Below, one piece after another: positions 1-11,875 of a stretch of 64,000 nt of DNA. Numbering within the stretch: the stretch's first letter is position 1; every line of letters begins with the position of its first letter. Made by a program: the position numbers and the translations under genes. The stretch comes from Crotophaga sulcirostris (Eukaryota > Chordata > Aves > Cuculiformes > Crotophagidae): positions 1,039,446 through 1,103,445 of the forward strand of contig VYZB01000225.1 in NCBI GenBank assembly GCA_013397455.1. Direction: 5' to 3'. The notes under the pieces were generated by a model. That model saw nothing but the letters and a program-made list of their open reading frames with translations. It had not been told where the DNA came from and searched no databases.

Positions 1-340
1 GCGAGTGGACAAGTCATGGTATTCATTTCCAGTGTGTGTTAACCCTAGATTTAAATCCATGTGTCTAGAAGACAACGGCTGGAATGTTTTCCCAGGGGCC
101 CACATTAACAACCTTGTTATAAAGCTCATAGGGGTGATTATTTATTAATTTTCAATCCAACCCTTTAGCAATGAATACAAAATTGACTGGTGCGGATGTC
201 GCACTGATTTGTTGGGGCTTCAGCAGTTTGCTAGTTAATCCAGTGAGGCTTTCTTTTTCCGTAGAAGTAATGACATTTCTTGCTAGTTTTACACATGTTT
301 CTCTTTACTGTAAATGATTCTTGATTCTTCATCCCTACAG
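1..340. other. Unannotated A+T-rich sequence ending in a splice-acceptor-like tract
   Basis: No open frame of note and no recognisable repeat. The last 30 bases form a pyrimidine-rich tract (ttcttgattcttcatcccta followed by cag) that would serve as a splice acceptor for the candidate exon beginning at 341. If that exon is real, this stretch is intron. Confidence 0.4.
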
Positions 341-392
341 AAAAGTGTCAGACAAGTCCTTGCTGTTGGGAGATGTCGACTACATTGTGGAG
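341..392 (+). CDS. Candidate internal exon A of an unrecognised gene (52 bp)
   Basis: The segment is preceded by a pyrimidine-rich tract ending in cag (to 340) and followed by a gt dinucleotide at 393 (gag|gtattg, a weak donor beyond the first three bases). Reading from base 342 gives 17 codons without a stop, KVSDKSLLLGDVDYIVE, and the segment ends exactly on a codon boundary. The residue mix (acidic, hydrophobic, no low complexity) looks more coding-like than most of the window. Candidate exon B follows after about 100 bases and starts in the same phase. I do not recognise the peptide and assign no function. A 52-bp open segment with splice-like ends can occur by chance, so this stays tentative. 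Confidence 0.25.
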
Positions 393-491
393 GTATTGTA
401 CTAATTGAGTTTCTGTGCATGAATGAACATATGTAGAAGCTACACATTACACTAAGTGTCCCCTTAATATTTTCATTGGAATGCTCTGCAG

Positions 492-548
492 CAGCTCATT
501 ACCCTGTTCAAAGACAAAATGTATAACTTGACAATTTACTCCCAGCAG
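492..548 (+). CDS. Candidate internal exon B of an unrecognised gene (57 bp)
   Basis: The upstream sequence ends in ctctgcag (to 491). The downstream border is cag|gtatgc with gt at 549, a reasonable donor. The 57 bases are 19 whole codons, QLITLFKDKMYNLTIYSQQ, in phase 0 at both ends, so they join candidate exon A and candidate exon C without a frameshift. A second cag at 492-494 would allow a 3-base shorter alternative start. Reading on past 548 in frame meets a stop soon after, so the donor would be needed. The tail (MYNLTIYS) has the alternating hydrophobic pattern of a beta strand and an N-glycosylation sequon (NLT), but that is not enough to name a domain. Gene identity unknown. Confidence 0.25.
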
Positions 549-665
549 GTATGCTTGACATCCCCCTCCACTTAACCCCGAATCACAGGAACCACAGTCT
601 AAGTCTAAGGTAAGAGGGCAATTCCGTCCCGGTCCTCAACCAGTCTTAATAGCTCCTTTTTGCAG

Positions 666-872
666 CAAGCGCTGCCAAATGTGGTCAAACACATACCTGG
701 GCAGCAGTTTAGAAGTGCAGCTGGCTGCCTGCAAAACACTGAGCTGGGCTCACTGAACTTTTTTAATTTTTCAAATGCTGCAGAAAAAAAAATAAAAATA
801 AGAGGAGGTGGGGATAAAGTTAAAAGGCATCTGTGGAGTATCCTTCAAGACCATCTGGGTGAATCCTGTTGA
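666..872 (+). CDS. Candidate terminal exon C of an unrecognised gene
   Basis: A good polypyrimidine tract with acceptor (ctcctttttgcag, to 665) precedes an open frame. It starts in phase 0 with QALPNVVKHIPGQQFRSAAG and runs to a TGA at 870-872. An AATAAA at 1060-1065, followed by a T/G-rich stretch, could serve as a polyadenylation signal. The second half of the frame is A-rich and low complexity (EKKIKIRGGGDK), which argues against it. If the exon instead splices out, a donor-like gtgaat near 858 is available. Whether A, B and C are one transcript cannot be judged from this sequence alone. Confidence 0.18.
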   Translation, partial: QALPNVVKHIPGQQFRSAAGCLQNTELGSLNFFNFSNAAEKKIKIRGGGDKVKRHLWSILQDHLGESC

Positions 873-3020
873 ATAGGTTTGGTAGTGAGATGTTGTCATG
901 TTCACACACACATACCTTGACTGAGGAAGAGCCCTTGAATGTGGCCCTCTTAGATTATATTTCCAGGAAAGTTTTCAGAGCAAGCATTAAACACAAAGTG
1001 TCAAGGAATGTAGCATCTGGTACAGGACTAGAGAGTATTTTAAAGAAATGGAATGTCAAAATAAATGTCTTTGTATCTCTATCTTCCTTAAGCATAAACT
1101 GCTGAAAAGCTCTGTCTCAGTAGCTCACACGGCACAAGTTACAGCTCAGTAAATTTTGAAGTCTGCTGCTTTTGCTGTCTTTATACACTATCAGTCCAAC
1201 TCCAGATGATTCTGGACTGAGATTAGACACAACCCTGCTTTCCATCTGTGCTGATAAAATGAGAGAAAATGAAATGATTTCTGCAAGCTTGTAAATCTGT
1301 TTCACTTGCTTTTTATCAAGAGCTGGCGAGGGCAATGACAGAGGCAAAATCCCCAAGGTCACTCCAGCACACATTGTGCCTCCTTCTCCTAAAGGACTCC
1401 TCTTGCTTTCTCCTGAATTTGTTCATGTGGAAAAAGAGGAAAAGACAAAAAAAAAAAAAAAGTACAGACAGATCCAATGTTCTAAAAGAAAATAACAAGA
1501 CCACATCAAATTGCTTTATGTTCCTTTCCAAAAACACATGCATGTTCAAACAGGCTCTGCAAAACTATTTGCCTTGCTCACTCTGAACAATGGGGAGGAA
1601 GCTCCTGTGTGCAAGGGGAAACATCACTCAGATGTGGATCACAGGCTTCTCTTCTAAACCAGGAGGAATTTGGGGGTGGGGGTTTAAGAGTTGCAGGATT
1701 TTGTAGGGCAACATCCCTATATGCTTACAAGCAAACTAATCTCCTGATGAAAACTACTACGTGAGACCTGGATGTACTAGAGTTTATGTCCTTTTACCTA
1801 CACATATGAAAGTTATTTTAATATTTCAGCAAAGCTGATCACCTTTCAGGTATTCCATCCTCCATGGAAATTGGGTAATCCAGGTTACTGGAATGCAATT
1901 ATCCAAACCTCTACTGATACAGACTCCCAACAGACTCCCATCTATTTAGAAGTCTGTTTCATATTCCATGAGATTTGTTTTTGGTTCCTGGTGACAACAA
2001 ACCTTCTTGTGAAGTCTATCTGGGTCAAGTTTTCAATCTGTTTTTATGAACAAAATTTACTTGGGAACGTTGTGATGTGATGAATGTGAGCTTAAGTATC
2101 TGTCAATAAAAGCCAATTCATTCTTCAGTATCAATATGGATTCAGTTTTGCTTGCAAGCCACAGTAAAAGCTGAATGGTACTGAATCTTCAAGCACTACG
2201 TACAGAAAAAAAGAGCAAGTTTGCAGAAGCTTGAAACCAAAGTGCTTAAATGTTCAGAGTTTGTGAATTCAGAGAGGCGAAACCAGAGCTGGAGTCTTGT
2301 AATCTCTCAGGCCAATCAATACAAGAGATAACCACAGAAGACATGCATGGAGAAATGCAAAAGAGAAATGGAGGCATACAGATCATCAGCTTTGAAAACC
2401 AAGCTATGTAACACCATGGATTTCCACTGCTTCCTTAGTCACATGCCTTTGTTAAAGCAGATGCCTGCAGGGTCAGGAATGTAGTCAATAAACAGGTTGG
2501 AAAGTGTGAACTCCTACTGTAACAGCCTGCAGGGTTTGCTGGTCGGCCACCACCAATGCAGAATAAGCAAAAGGTTGAAGACAACGCTCTTTGCTGTCTT
2601 GATTACCAGAATGGTTGTGGCAGCAGCAGCCTTCCTTGGCTGTCAGAACTCTGCAGTGTTTGCTTCCTCCCTGCCACGGCACGACTGCCCGAAAGGAAGC
2701 ACACACATTTCCTAACTTGGCCCTCAAAGCAAACTCATACCTGTGGCTTGGCCAGCACAAGAGGACTGTGGAGGAGATAGCCAGTATCTTAAGAATTCAT
2801 CTCTGCTTGATGTTCTCTGCATGTTGACATAAAAGGTTTTAATAGGGTAAGGACAACAATAAGAATAATGGGACAGCTCCCTCTACGTGCAGTTGAAGAC
2901 TATCCAAAAGTAATGTGAAGCGATCCATGTGCAGGCAGGTAAACAGCAGCTGCAAACTCTGCAGACACCATCACAGATGGAGGTTAGCAACCTGTGGGGG
3001 TCTCTTTCAGTTTTGCAACT
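873..3020. other. Unannotated sequence, no gene seen
   Basis: Short overlapping open frames on both strands only, none resembling a known family. Contains an A15 tract at 1447-1461 and two adjacent runs of five G around 1672-1682. Nothing else stands out. Confidence 0.5.
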
Positions 3021-3466
3021 GAAATGGTGAAGGGGTTGGAGCACAAGCCCTACGAGGAGCGACTGAGGGAGCTGGGGCTGTTTAGTCTGGAGAAGAGGAG
3101 GCTCAGGGAGACCTTATTGCTCTCTACAACTGCCTAAAAGGAGGTTGGAGTCAGGCAGGGGTTGGTCTCTTCTCTCAGGTGACCAGGGACAGAACTAGAG
3201 GGCACGGACTTAAGCTTCGTCAGGGGAGGTTTAGACTTGATGTTAGGAGGAAGTTCTTCACTGAAAGGGTGATTGGCCACTGGAATGCGCTGCCCAGGGA
3301 GGTGGTGGAGTCGCCGACCCTGGATGTGTTTAAGGGAAGACTGGATGAGGCACTGAGTGCCATGGTTTAGGTGATGGGATGGTGTTAGTGTTGGCTTATA
3401 GGTTGGACTCCATGATCTCAGAGGTCCCTTCCAACCTTGTGATATTGTGATACCGTGATACTGTGA
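3021..3466 (+). mobile_element. CR1 LINE, 5'-truncated 3' end
   Basis: About 445 bp match the 3' part of avian CR1 retrotransposons. The diagnostic blocks appear in order: ggttggagcacaag, cgactgagggagctggggct, ggagaagaggaggctcaggg, aggaagttcttcactgaaag, ctggaatgcgctgcccaggg, ggttggactccatgatctca and gaggtcccttccaacc. It ends in three degenerate 8-bp terminal repeats (tgatattg, tgataccg, tgatactg at 3440-3463), the hallmark of a CR1 3' terminus. The open frame at 3179-3370 is part of this tail and encodes the very end of the element's second ORF region at most, so it is not a host gene. Heavy 5' truncation is the usual outcome of CR1 insertion. Close similarity to the element at 13618-13841 suggests a relatively young subfamily. 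Confidence 0.95.
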
Positions 3467-5134
3467 AGTGGAAAAAAAACCGACCCCTGTAAACTGGAGG
3501 AATCACAGTGAAAAAGGAGAATACAAACACCGAGGATGGAAAGATTATTATAAAAGTCTATTGCTCACATTCACAGCAATGAAGTTTTCTCATCTGTTAA
3601 AGAACACAAAGTAAATGTTCACTTCAGAAAACCACACGGGAAATGCCAACAAAGGCTGGTATAACACTGTGTCCTTCCTTTATTTGCAGTAGCATAAAGA
3701 CCTTTTTATCAGACGTTCTAATCTTGCTTAGCATTTAATAGGACAGTATACTGGGATATCCACTCTGCTATTTACTATTTAATTAATTTGTCAGAAGTCC
3801 AAAAATACTGAAGGCAAAACAGTGTATCAATATTTACTGTACTGATTCACTGGAATTAAAATACTGTAAAAACATAACTGTGCACAGACACCATTTGTCT
3901 TGGCAAACGAAATATTTTGAAGGTTCACGTTCAAAACACAGGTTTGGAGTAAAATTATCACTGAAAGGTATTGATCAAGCTGTTATGTTCCTAGCTTTGT
4001 CTGATACCACAAAATATTTTGAACTTCATTAACTGGGATGTTAATGATCAAGACAAGGTTAGAATAACAAAGGCTGACATTGATAACTAAATAAATATTG
4101 CCATTAACACACTGGAATCTGGAATTTCTATTGGCCACAGCTGGACATTTCACTAGAAGTATGAAGAGAAAGGTGGAAATGCAACACTGATTTTTAATGT
4201 GGCAGAACCTTACCAAATTATTTCTGTACAATCCCTTCTCTTCTCTAAATGAGGAGAAAATATTAGACCTAGCAAGTGAAAGACCGCATCAGTGTCTTGC
4301 AAAAGGTAAGTGATGCCTCTAAATGACAGAGGATTTGATCTGGAAGATGCAGAGAACGTGAAGAAACTGTGTTGAGAACCTGCATGCTAAATGCTTTTGC
4401 TTAACAAGCCACTGAAAAACTCCACCTTTAACCCAGGTTTTTGTCAAGAGCACTTCAGTCTGGGTTTCATTCTCAAGCAAGTATTACTCATTAACTGCAT
4501 AACAGAAGCTCTGTATTGGCAGCCTGTCCCCAAACTCTAGTGCCTGAGTATTAAAAAAAAAATGCAGTACACTAAAACAATAGAGCATAAAATCATAGGG
4601 GAGGGGGAATGTGTTTTAAGGAAGCAGTGAGATTCAAGAATAAAAAAGGTTGGGCTAGGAGTGACCCTTACAGAAATGTTTCTCGGAAGAATCGAGGAAG
4701 AAAATCCTTAGCTAAAGTTTTTGTGTATATGAATGGCCATGATCCTTCTCTAGTATGGTGTAAGTCCATCCAGCCCCCAACGTATGACTGAAGGCATGAT
4801 GACTCCATCTACATAACACAGCACCACCCTCTGTTCCTTTTCCATGCACTGACTGGTCTGAAGTGACATGTACAGACCCAGTGCATGAGCAGAGGAGCCC
4901 CCAGGGTGAGTGAGAAGGTGTCCTTAGCCAGAACAACCAAAGCTCCGGGGGGCTGTGAGAAAAATTGACTTAACCCAAGATAGAGGATCAGTGGTGAGTG
5001 CTAGGAGAGGAGTCCACAAGTTTGAGAAGCAAATGTGTGAAGAAAGCAGTTGATGAGCACATAGAGTATGTAACTGCTAACCCACCTTTCTTAGGCAGGG
5101 AGGTATCAGGACTGCATCTCAGATGTGTTTTCTT
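3467..5134. other. Unannotated A+T-rich sequence, no gene seen
   Basis: No recognisable gene, RNA or repeat. There are several short A runs (for example near 4552). Open frames are short and unrelated to any family I know. Confidence 0.5.
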
Positions 5135-5665
5135 AAGGAAGGAAGGAAGGAAGGAAGGAAGGGGAGGGAAGGNNNNNNNNNNNNNNNNNNNNNNNNNNNN
5201 NNNNNNNNNNNNNNNNNNNNNNNNNNNNNNNNNNNNNNNNNNNNNNNNNNNNNNNNNNNNNNNNNNNNNNNNNNNNNNNNNNNNNNNNNNNNNNNNNNNN
5301 NNNNNNNNNNNNNNNNNNNNNNNNNNNNNNNNNNNNNNNNNNNNNNNNNNNNNNNNNNNNNNNNNNNNNNNNNNNNNNNNNNNNNNNNNNNNNNNNNNNN
5401 NNNNNNNNNNNNNNNNNNNNNNNNNNNNNNNNNNNNNNNNNNNNNNNNNNNNNNNNNNNNNNNNNNNNNNNNNNNNNNNNNNNNNNNNNNNNNNNNNNNN
5501 NNNNNNNNNNNNNNNNNNNNNNNNNNNNNNNNNNNNNNNNNNNNNNNNNNNNNNNNNNNNNNNNNNNNNNNNNNNNNNNNNNNNNNNNNNNNNNNNNNNN
5601 NNNNGGAAGGAAGGAAGGAAGGAAGGAAGGAAGGAAGGAAGGAAGGAAGGAAGGAAGGAAGGAAA
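5135..5665. repeat. (GGAA)n microsatellite containing an assembly gap
   Basis: A purine-only tetranucleotide repeat runs from 5135 to the gap (slightly imperfect near the gap: gaaggggagggaagg) and resumes at 5605 as about 15 perfect GGAA units to 5664. Because both flanks are the same repeat, the missing bases are most likely more of it, and the true length is unknown. The long open frames that appear to cross here are artefacts of reading the repeat and the N run. Confidence 0.97.
5173..5604. other. Assembly gap (432 N)
   Basis: An unbroken run of N. It sits inside a GGAA repeat, which is the probable cause of the assembly failure. Confidence 0.99.
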
Positions 5666-8600
5666 ATATGAGAAGGAGACATGGTATCTCTAAAACAGAG
5701 ATATCAAGGTTTTCAATTGCCCGCAGCAGGGGTGAGCCGTTAGACATCAGTCCACATGTCTGTGGTGGCCTCGGTCTGACTGTCAGTCTCTACCTTCGTG
5801 GTGAGTGCACATCAATGTTGTACTTGGTTCACATTTGGGCAGTTAGGCAGGATCTAAATCAAGTCAAGAGAACTACAGTTCCTCACTGCCCTGGCTGGAA
5901 ACCAGGCTCTGCAGACAGGCAGCTGCAGAGAGCAGGGCAGAGCGCTTGTTTAGCACATTCCTGAAGGGCACTGACTATCTGCAGCCACTTTCAAGTGGTT
6001 CTCCTCAAGCTGACCCAGGAATGTGCCAATGGGCTGTGCAGGTAGAGCCAGCCTCGCTGGGAGTGTGCAGGACCTTCAGACACTGCAGGGAATGTAAGTG
6101 ACCCTACAGTCCCTTGGAGAGCCAGAGGGAGAAACAGCTGCGATGGGAAGCACTGCAGATCGGTCCTCCCCTGCAAATAATTTATTAGCTCCTAAATTGA
6201 AGACAATTAATTGCTTAGCCCCCTTCTACTTTGTGTCAGGAATAAATCTTGTGCAATCACATGAAATAAAAGACAGTGGCAAAGGAAGAGAGGGATGCCG
6301 GAGTGCCATCAAGAAGCCAGCATTCACACCAGCTGGGGAGGTTATGCTTTCAGTCTTCCAGAGCCTCTGGCCTGAGCTGAAACAATCAGAATTTCATTCT
6401 TTTGTCGGATCACTGAATCCGAGGGAGGAAATAGGTTGGTTGAGAAACTGCTGTTCACAGAAGAGCCAGCATCCCCCAGGATGGAGCACTTAGAAAAACT
6501 TTGCATGAATTAGCAAGCAAATGTGAAGCTGGAACAAGTAAAGAGGGACAGAACTTGTCAGTTTGTCATTCTTGCAATAATCCTGTCAAATGTGATATTT
6601 AGTGAATCGGTGCATTTTGGCTTTGTTTTTGGAAAGGAGGAAGGAAGAAGGATATTTTACTTTGTGCTGCATTTGTATTTTTCCAAACTGGAGAAGCAAC
6701 TCTATTATTCATGATCATTTTTCATCTTTAGAATATCACGTGGCAATTTCAGGATCATCTGTGAATGCCACAGTGACGTGCAGCATCTGAACATCCCAGT
6801 TGGCTACTTGCTTCACTAATGGGGAGAATATATAACTTCAGTGCTCATTACATATTCAGAACAACCACTGGTGCCAGTTTCAATTCTTCAAGAATTTAAA
6901 ACCTGGCTGGAATACAAATCAAATCATAACCCTATCTTTTGTGAAACAGTTCACATTTTCTGCCATCAATCTCCAACCTGCTCCAGTCCTGGGTCTCTTA
7001 CAAAAAAACTCATTTCAAACAGTCCATTAGAGTCTCAAGATTTAGTGTTATGAAAGGATCGAGAACAGCTCAAAATACCAAAAGAGCTCTTAAAAGATTA
7101 GTCTATCTTCTGATTCCTTGAGAAGGGAAACCTAAATTCATCCCAGTTACATATACGTGTGTTACTACAAGAAACACTGAAAAACTCATGACAGGTTGGT
7201 CTAGGTACCAGGCATCTTATAGCCCTAGAAAGGAAAATGTAAATACTTAAGAGAAAAGTTACTGCATTTATGGTACCAGAATGGGGACGCAAATCAAGAA
7301 CTGGAGCTCCACAGAGCATAAGAAATGATTGTCACCCAACGCGTTCTGTTTGAGGGCTAGTGATCTCACTGGCAGGGCTCAGAAATTAGTCCAAGTTTTC
7401 AAATTTAAAATTGACACAGAAAAGCACATAGTTTCTGACCTGGGAAGTCTGATGGAGGAGCTGTTGTCTGAAATAGTATAAAGTGTCTGAGTAATTTGTC
7501 AGACTTAACACATCCTGCCTCAGGAGTCCAGGTGGGAACTTTACTATAAGGAACAAAATTAAATGCAAAAATACCTGCTAACAGTTCAACTACTGTGTCA
7601 TCAACACTCCACAAATAAAGCTGTTAAACTACATGATTCTCCACCAGTGTAAGTGCTATGCCAACTGGAAGAATTCTGGAAGGATGCAATCAGGGAAATA
7701 GGACTGTCCTAATTAGGGCTAGATCAGAAGATGGGATTATTTTTCTTCATTAAACAGAGGAAGGACGTAGAGTGGGTCGTTGGCTACAGAGCTATGCAAG
7801 AAATCCTGAGCCTCTGCTGGGTGCAAGACATTTAGATGAAGACCATCTTATGCAGGAGGAGCAACCAACATCCAGACACTGATCTGGAATATATAAGCTA
7901 GCAATTTAGAGAGAAAAAAACCATCCCATCTCCTTGGGAGGACATCGTTCCAAGATCAGAAGTTTTCTGGCAGACTCTTCCTCCCGTCAGCTGTGCCAGG
8001 TTCAACCACTTATCACAAGCTGGAGGGGGATGTTTCCCCACATTTATATTTGGCACGAGAATTTTCAGTTCAGAATGATGGAGCTGTTACAGAGGTAGTG
8101 CTTATGAGAGCAACATCCTCCCAGATGGCCTCATAAAAGAGGGAGAGGACGAGCTTGTCTCGATGACTTGGATTTGCCAAGTCGGCAGAGCTAAAGATCA
8201 AGTCTTGAAAAGAAAAGGTCATGTTGCATCATATAAGTCCCACCTTCCTTGGGAAAATAGCTTTAATCCAGCATCAATCAAATCAACAAGAGTTTTTCCA
8301 ATGCCTTGAACAACAGCAAGATCAAACTTTGAAGACACCATCTAAAGCCAGGGAAGATAGTAACAATCTTTCTAATCACTGGGATGGGCTTTACGTCAGT
8401 CCCTAAATGACTAAGACATGGATCTATGCCTGAAGAGACTAAACATTAAAAGGGATAAAAGCATGATGTTGCCAGTAGATGATTTTACATTAGTCTAATT
8501 TTCAGATTTCCTAGGTGAGTGAGCAGTGATGTCTTCTGCAAACATTTTGAAAGCAATCAACACTCAGGTGAAGCTTTGTCTTGCACAGATGTGCTTCTGC

Positions 8601-10426
8601 AAAGGTTTATAGATACCAAAGCCAGCTCAAAAGCCACCATCATCCAGCAGCAGAATCTGATACTAAACCACACAGGGCTTCCTGTTAGGACTAATATTAA
8701 TGGTCTGCTGTGCACCAGACAGAAGCTGAGCTCCCATCAGAGTGAGTGTTGACCATGGGAAACTGGTGCATATCTTCTTTGGGGGACAGTTGAAAAGGGT
8801 GGATAATGCAAAATGTGAGTGCTGCTCCAGCCAACTGCTATTCAGACAAATCAGGGACCTCTTGTTCCTGCACCAGCTCTTGCGAGGCCAGTGCTGAGCA
8901 ACCTCTTGTGCTACACAGTTGTACAAATCTTTTTGTTGTTTAGTGATAAGACTGTGGGAGATTTTGACAAAATAAATTTTTAAAAACCCACCCAGATGAT
9001 GCCTCCTCCCTCTCTCTTTGCTTCCCTTCCCTGCTGAAAAGCATGATCCACTGGTATGTGATAAGGGTTCAGCTTCCAGCCAGTTAATTAACAGCTGAAA
9101 ATCAAATCCAGACAAATCCAATGAAAAAATAAGACTCCTAACCAATGCTAGTGAACTATTGGAACATCTTAGCTTGGGCTCAGTATGTGTCAGTAGGTTG
9201 CAATATACATTTCCATAGCTACCTGCTAATATCTGATAAAGTTTGAAAAAAGAAAAATCATTGTTGTTGGACCCAGATTCACAGCAATGTGTTTTCAGAA
9301 GTGAAGCTCGTCTTCCAGCCAGGGCTGGATTTCAACCTTCAGCTGTTTCACATAATCTTTGTGGCAAAATGTTTGATCCATGTAATTCAGTCTAATTTTC
9401 TTTTGGGCAAAGATACCCTGAAATCATGGCCCGTACCCTTGTGGCTGACATTTCATCTTGAAGTGGCCTATTTCAAACCACAAGGGTGCCAGTTTCACAT
9501 GTTACTGGATTTACGTGTACTTCCTACTAACAATCTCTGACGAAAGATTTATGACTTGATTTTGTGGGTTTTATTCTGGTGAGTTTATTTGGAATATATT
9601 AATAAAGAGGGCATTTATTGAAATATCCTACATCAGCTATAAGGTACTTCAAACCTGAAGGTGCCTGTTGTCAAGGGAAGATTTTTCTCAACTGCACTTT
9701 ATACACTGAAGTTACTTCTTGTACTTGCACAGGAACCTCCCTACAATGAGGCAGTTACAACATGACTAATGGGCTCATCATGACTAATAAGTTCACCCCA
9801 GTTACAGCACATCAGTCAAACCAAGCGTTGTTTTTCACCAGACATGACACATCATGATGCGTGAGGCTGGGAATTTTGAAAGATAATATTAGTGATAGAC
9901 TGCATCCTGATGCAACATCTCAAAATGCAATTTTAACTATCTGTGGGGTAACCATGCGGAATTTCTGCTGGGAAGCCTTGAGCCAGGATCTCTGCTGACT
10001 CCCCTGAGTAAGCATCAGGTGCTCATAAGGATATTGCTCTGTCCATGTCATCTTGTTACAGAGGGGATGTTTTTAGGAGGTCAGTCAGACAGGTTGGTTT
10101 CCAAGATTATTGGGATTAAGGTTTGAGATGGAATCATGCCTTAGGTAAAATGCTTACAAAGATCAAACCTTTGAATAGCTTTTAACTAGGATTAAGAGGT
10201 GAATAAAACAGGAAAGAGCAAAAATAAGCACTCAGCAAGAGGGTCAGTCAGTGTGGCTCTGAAGCAGGGTGTTCCTCAGTGGCTGTCCCAGCAAAGCAGG
10301 CCAGGGAAAACTGAGAACTGGGAGCATCTGCCTGATGTCATGAGAGATGGCTGCATCTAACTGAACTTCACAGCAACACTTCAACTGCTTCCATTAAAAC
10401 GGGGTTTGAAATAAATATTTTTTAAA
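5666..10426. other. Unannotated sequence, no gene seen
   Basis: Nearly 5 kb with no supportable gene, RNA or confident repeat. The largest open frames (6098-6493 on +, 8663-9145 on -) have no recognisable domain, repeat or signal and show no codon pattern I would call coding. Parts of 5770-6180 are somewhat richer in G+C than the surroundings. Confidence 0.5.
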
Positions 10427-10468
10427 AACGAACCAACCAACCAAAAAACACAACAACAACCAAGAAAC
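10427..10468. repeat. Simple repeat, AACC/AAC-type low complexity
   Basis: Consecutive aacc units (aaccaaccaaccaa) pass into aaaacacaacaacaaccaag. Short low-complexity tract with no coding content. Confidence 0.75.
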
Positions 10469-11821
10469 AGGTGTCTGTTAGTTATGAAAACAAGAACTGG
10501 TAACTTTCTGCCATACCCATGACCCCATTCTCCCCCTTCTCTCAACTCACCCACCCTCCCAAATCTGTCATTCCAGGTAAAGAAATATCACCTTATCTTT
10601 AACTCTCACAGCACAAGCAGTGCGAATTATGGCCTCATCCTGAGTTTTAACACACACAGAACCCTGTAAAAGAGCTGTAGGGTGAGAATATGAAGCTTTA
10701 TCATGACAGCATCAATGTCTCTTAGATAGCTTCAAGTCCCCTAAATTTTATGTGAAAACCTCAGGTCTTTGGCATTTCTAGGTATTAAGCCCCAAACCGT
10801 AGCATTTTGTCTGGCACTGGTAGGCAGCCACTGGTTTGCTGCTAATTACAACCCAGAGGTGTCTGTGAAGATCACTCTGGCTTGTGGTATTCATGAAATG
10901 TGCAGAGTGAGAAATGTGTGGGCTAATGGGAACATTTTCTTCTGACCTTTGCAAGTTTAAGTGGTGATAAGGTGGTTACACTGATGGCCAATTTGGTTTG
11001 GGGATCCTTTCTTCATTATTTCTGCTGCTTGACACTGTAAGGCTAACTGGTGTAGAAGTTAATGGCAAAAAAACTCTCCTAAGCTGCAGTTAAGTATGAC
11101 ATAATGAGGACATCAATTAACTTAGGGCAAGTGTTTATGATTAACTATGAAAATCAGTAGCATTCCATGGTACATAACAGCAGAGGGAAGACAGTTTTCC
11201 AGGTCATTATTTCACTACCTAGTCATTATCTTACAGCAATATCTTAAATGTCCTGACTGAGAAAATATAAATTTTCAGTAGAGCTTTTATTTTGGGTATT
11301 CCTGCATTCATAACATCAGAAAAGGGCATTACCTTTTCATATAACTCGATAGTTGTGGATCTGCCTTCTAAACCTTCACTGAAACAGCAGAAGAGATGTT
11401 GCATATTGTAGACTGCAGCTGCTGGCTGATATTACTACATTGCATGAAGATAAATATGCACTCTATTCAGATATTTACCAAGAGGAGCAGAAAAATTATC
11501 TACTGATTCATGTATTTATAAACCATCTCACGATCTCAGAAAGGAGGTCGGGGGAAATCTTGATAGGAAGAAAAGATTTATGGAAAGCTATGTTTCACCC
11601 TGGGTAAGAATTTGCAAGATGATGAGGTAGCAGAAAAGGAGAGCTGTTTTCATTCATCAGAAACTTTGCAGGTATGGGGCAGAGAAAAACCAGGCTGTTT
11701 GTGTGTAAGTCTGATCTTGCCTTACCTGGCCAAGGGGCCAACCCATAACCAACAGAGGTTGGCAGAACTTCAGCACCTAGCCCAGCCCATATTCTGGGTA
11801 ACTAATGATGAGAAAAATAGT
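10469..11821. other. Unannotated sequence, no gene seen
   Basis: No recognisable gene or repeat. The pyrimidine-rich segment at 10520-10565 (ccattctcccccttctctca) is not followed by a convincing exon. Confidence 0.45.
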
Positions 11822-11875
11822 GATGAGCTGGAGGGTGTCCAACAGAGAGCAGTGAGAGCATTACAAAGTGAGAGG
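11822..11875 (+). mobile_element. Possible degraded CR1 fragment
   Basis: The block gagctggagggtgtccaaca followed by gagagcagtgagagcatt resembles the CR1 3' body motif 'ctggagagtgtccagaggagggc', with several differences. Flanking sequence does not extend the match, so this may be a small old remnant or a coincidence. Confidence 0.3.

Noticed and set aside
3179..3370. Open frame of 63 codons on the + strand
   Set aside because: It lies wholly inside the CR1 3' end and recurs in every copy of that element. It is not a host gene.
4998..5747. Long open frames on both strands around the N run (up to about 230 codons)
   Set aside because: They read through 432 N and a GGAA repeat. There is no real coding sequence in them.
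6098..6493. Plus-strand open frame of 131 codons
   Set aside because: No recognisable domain, signal peptide or repeat, and no splice or promoter context to support it.
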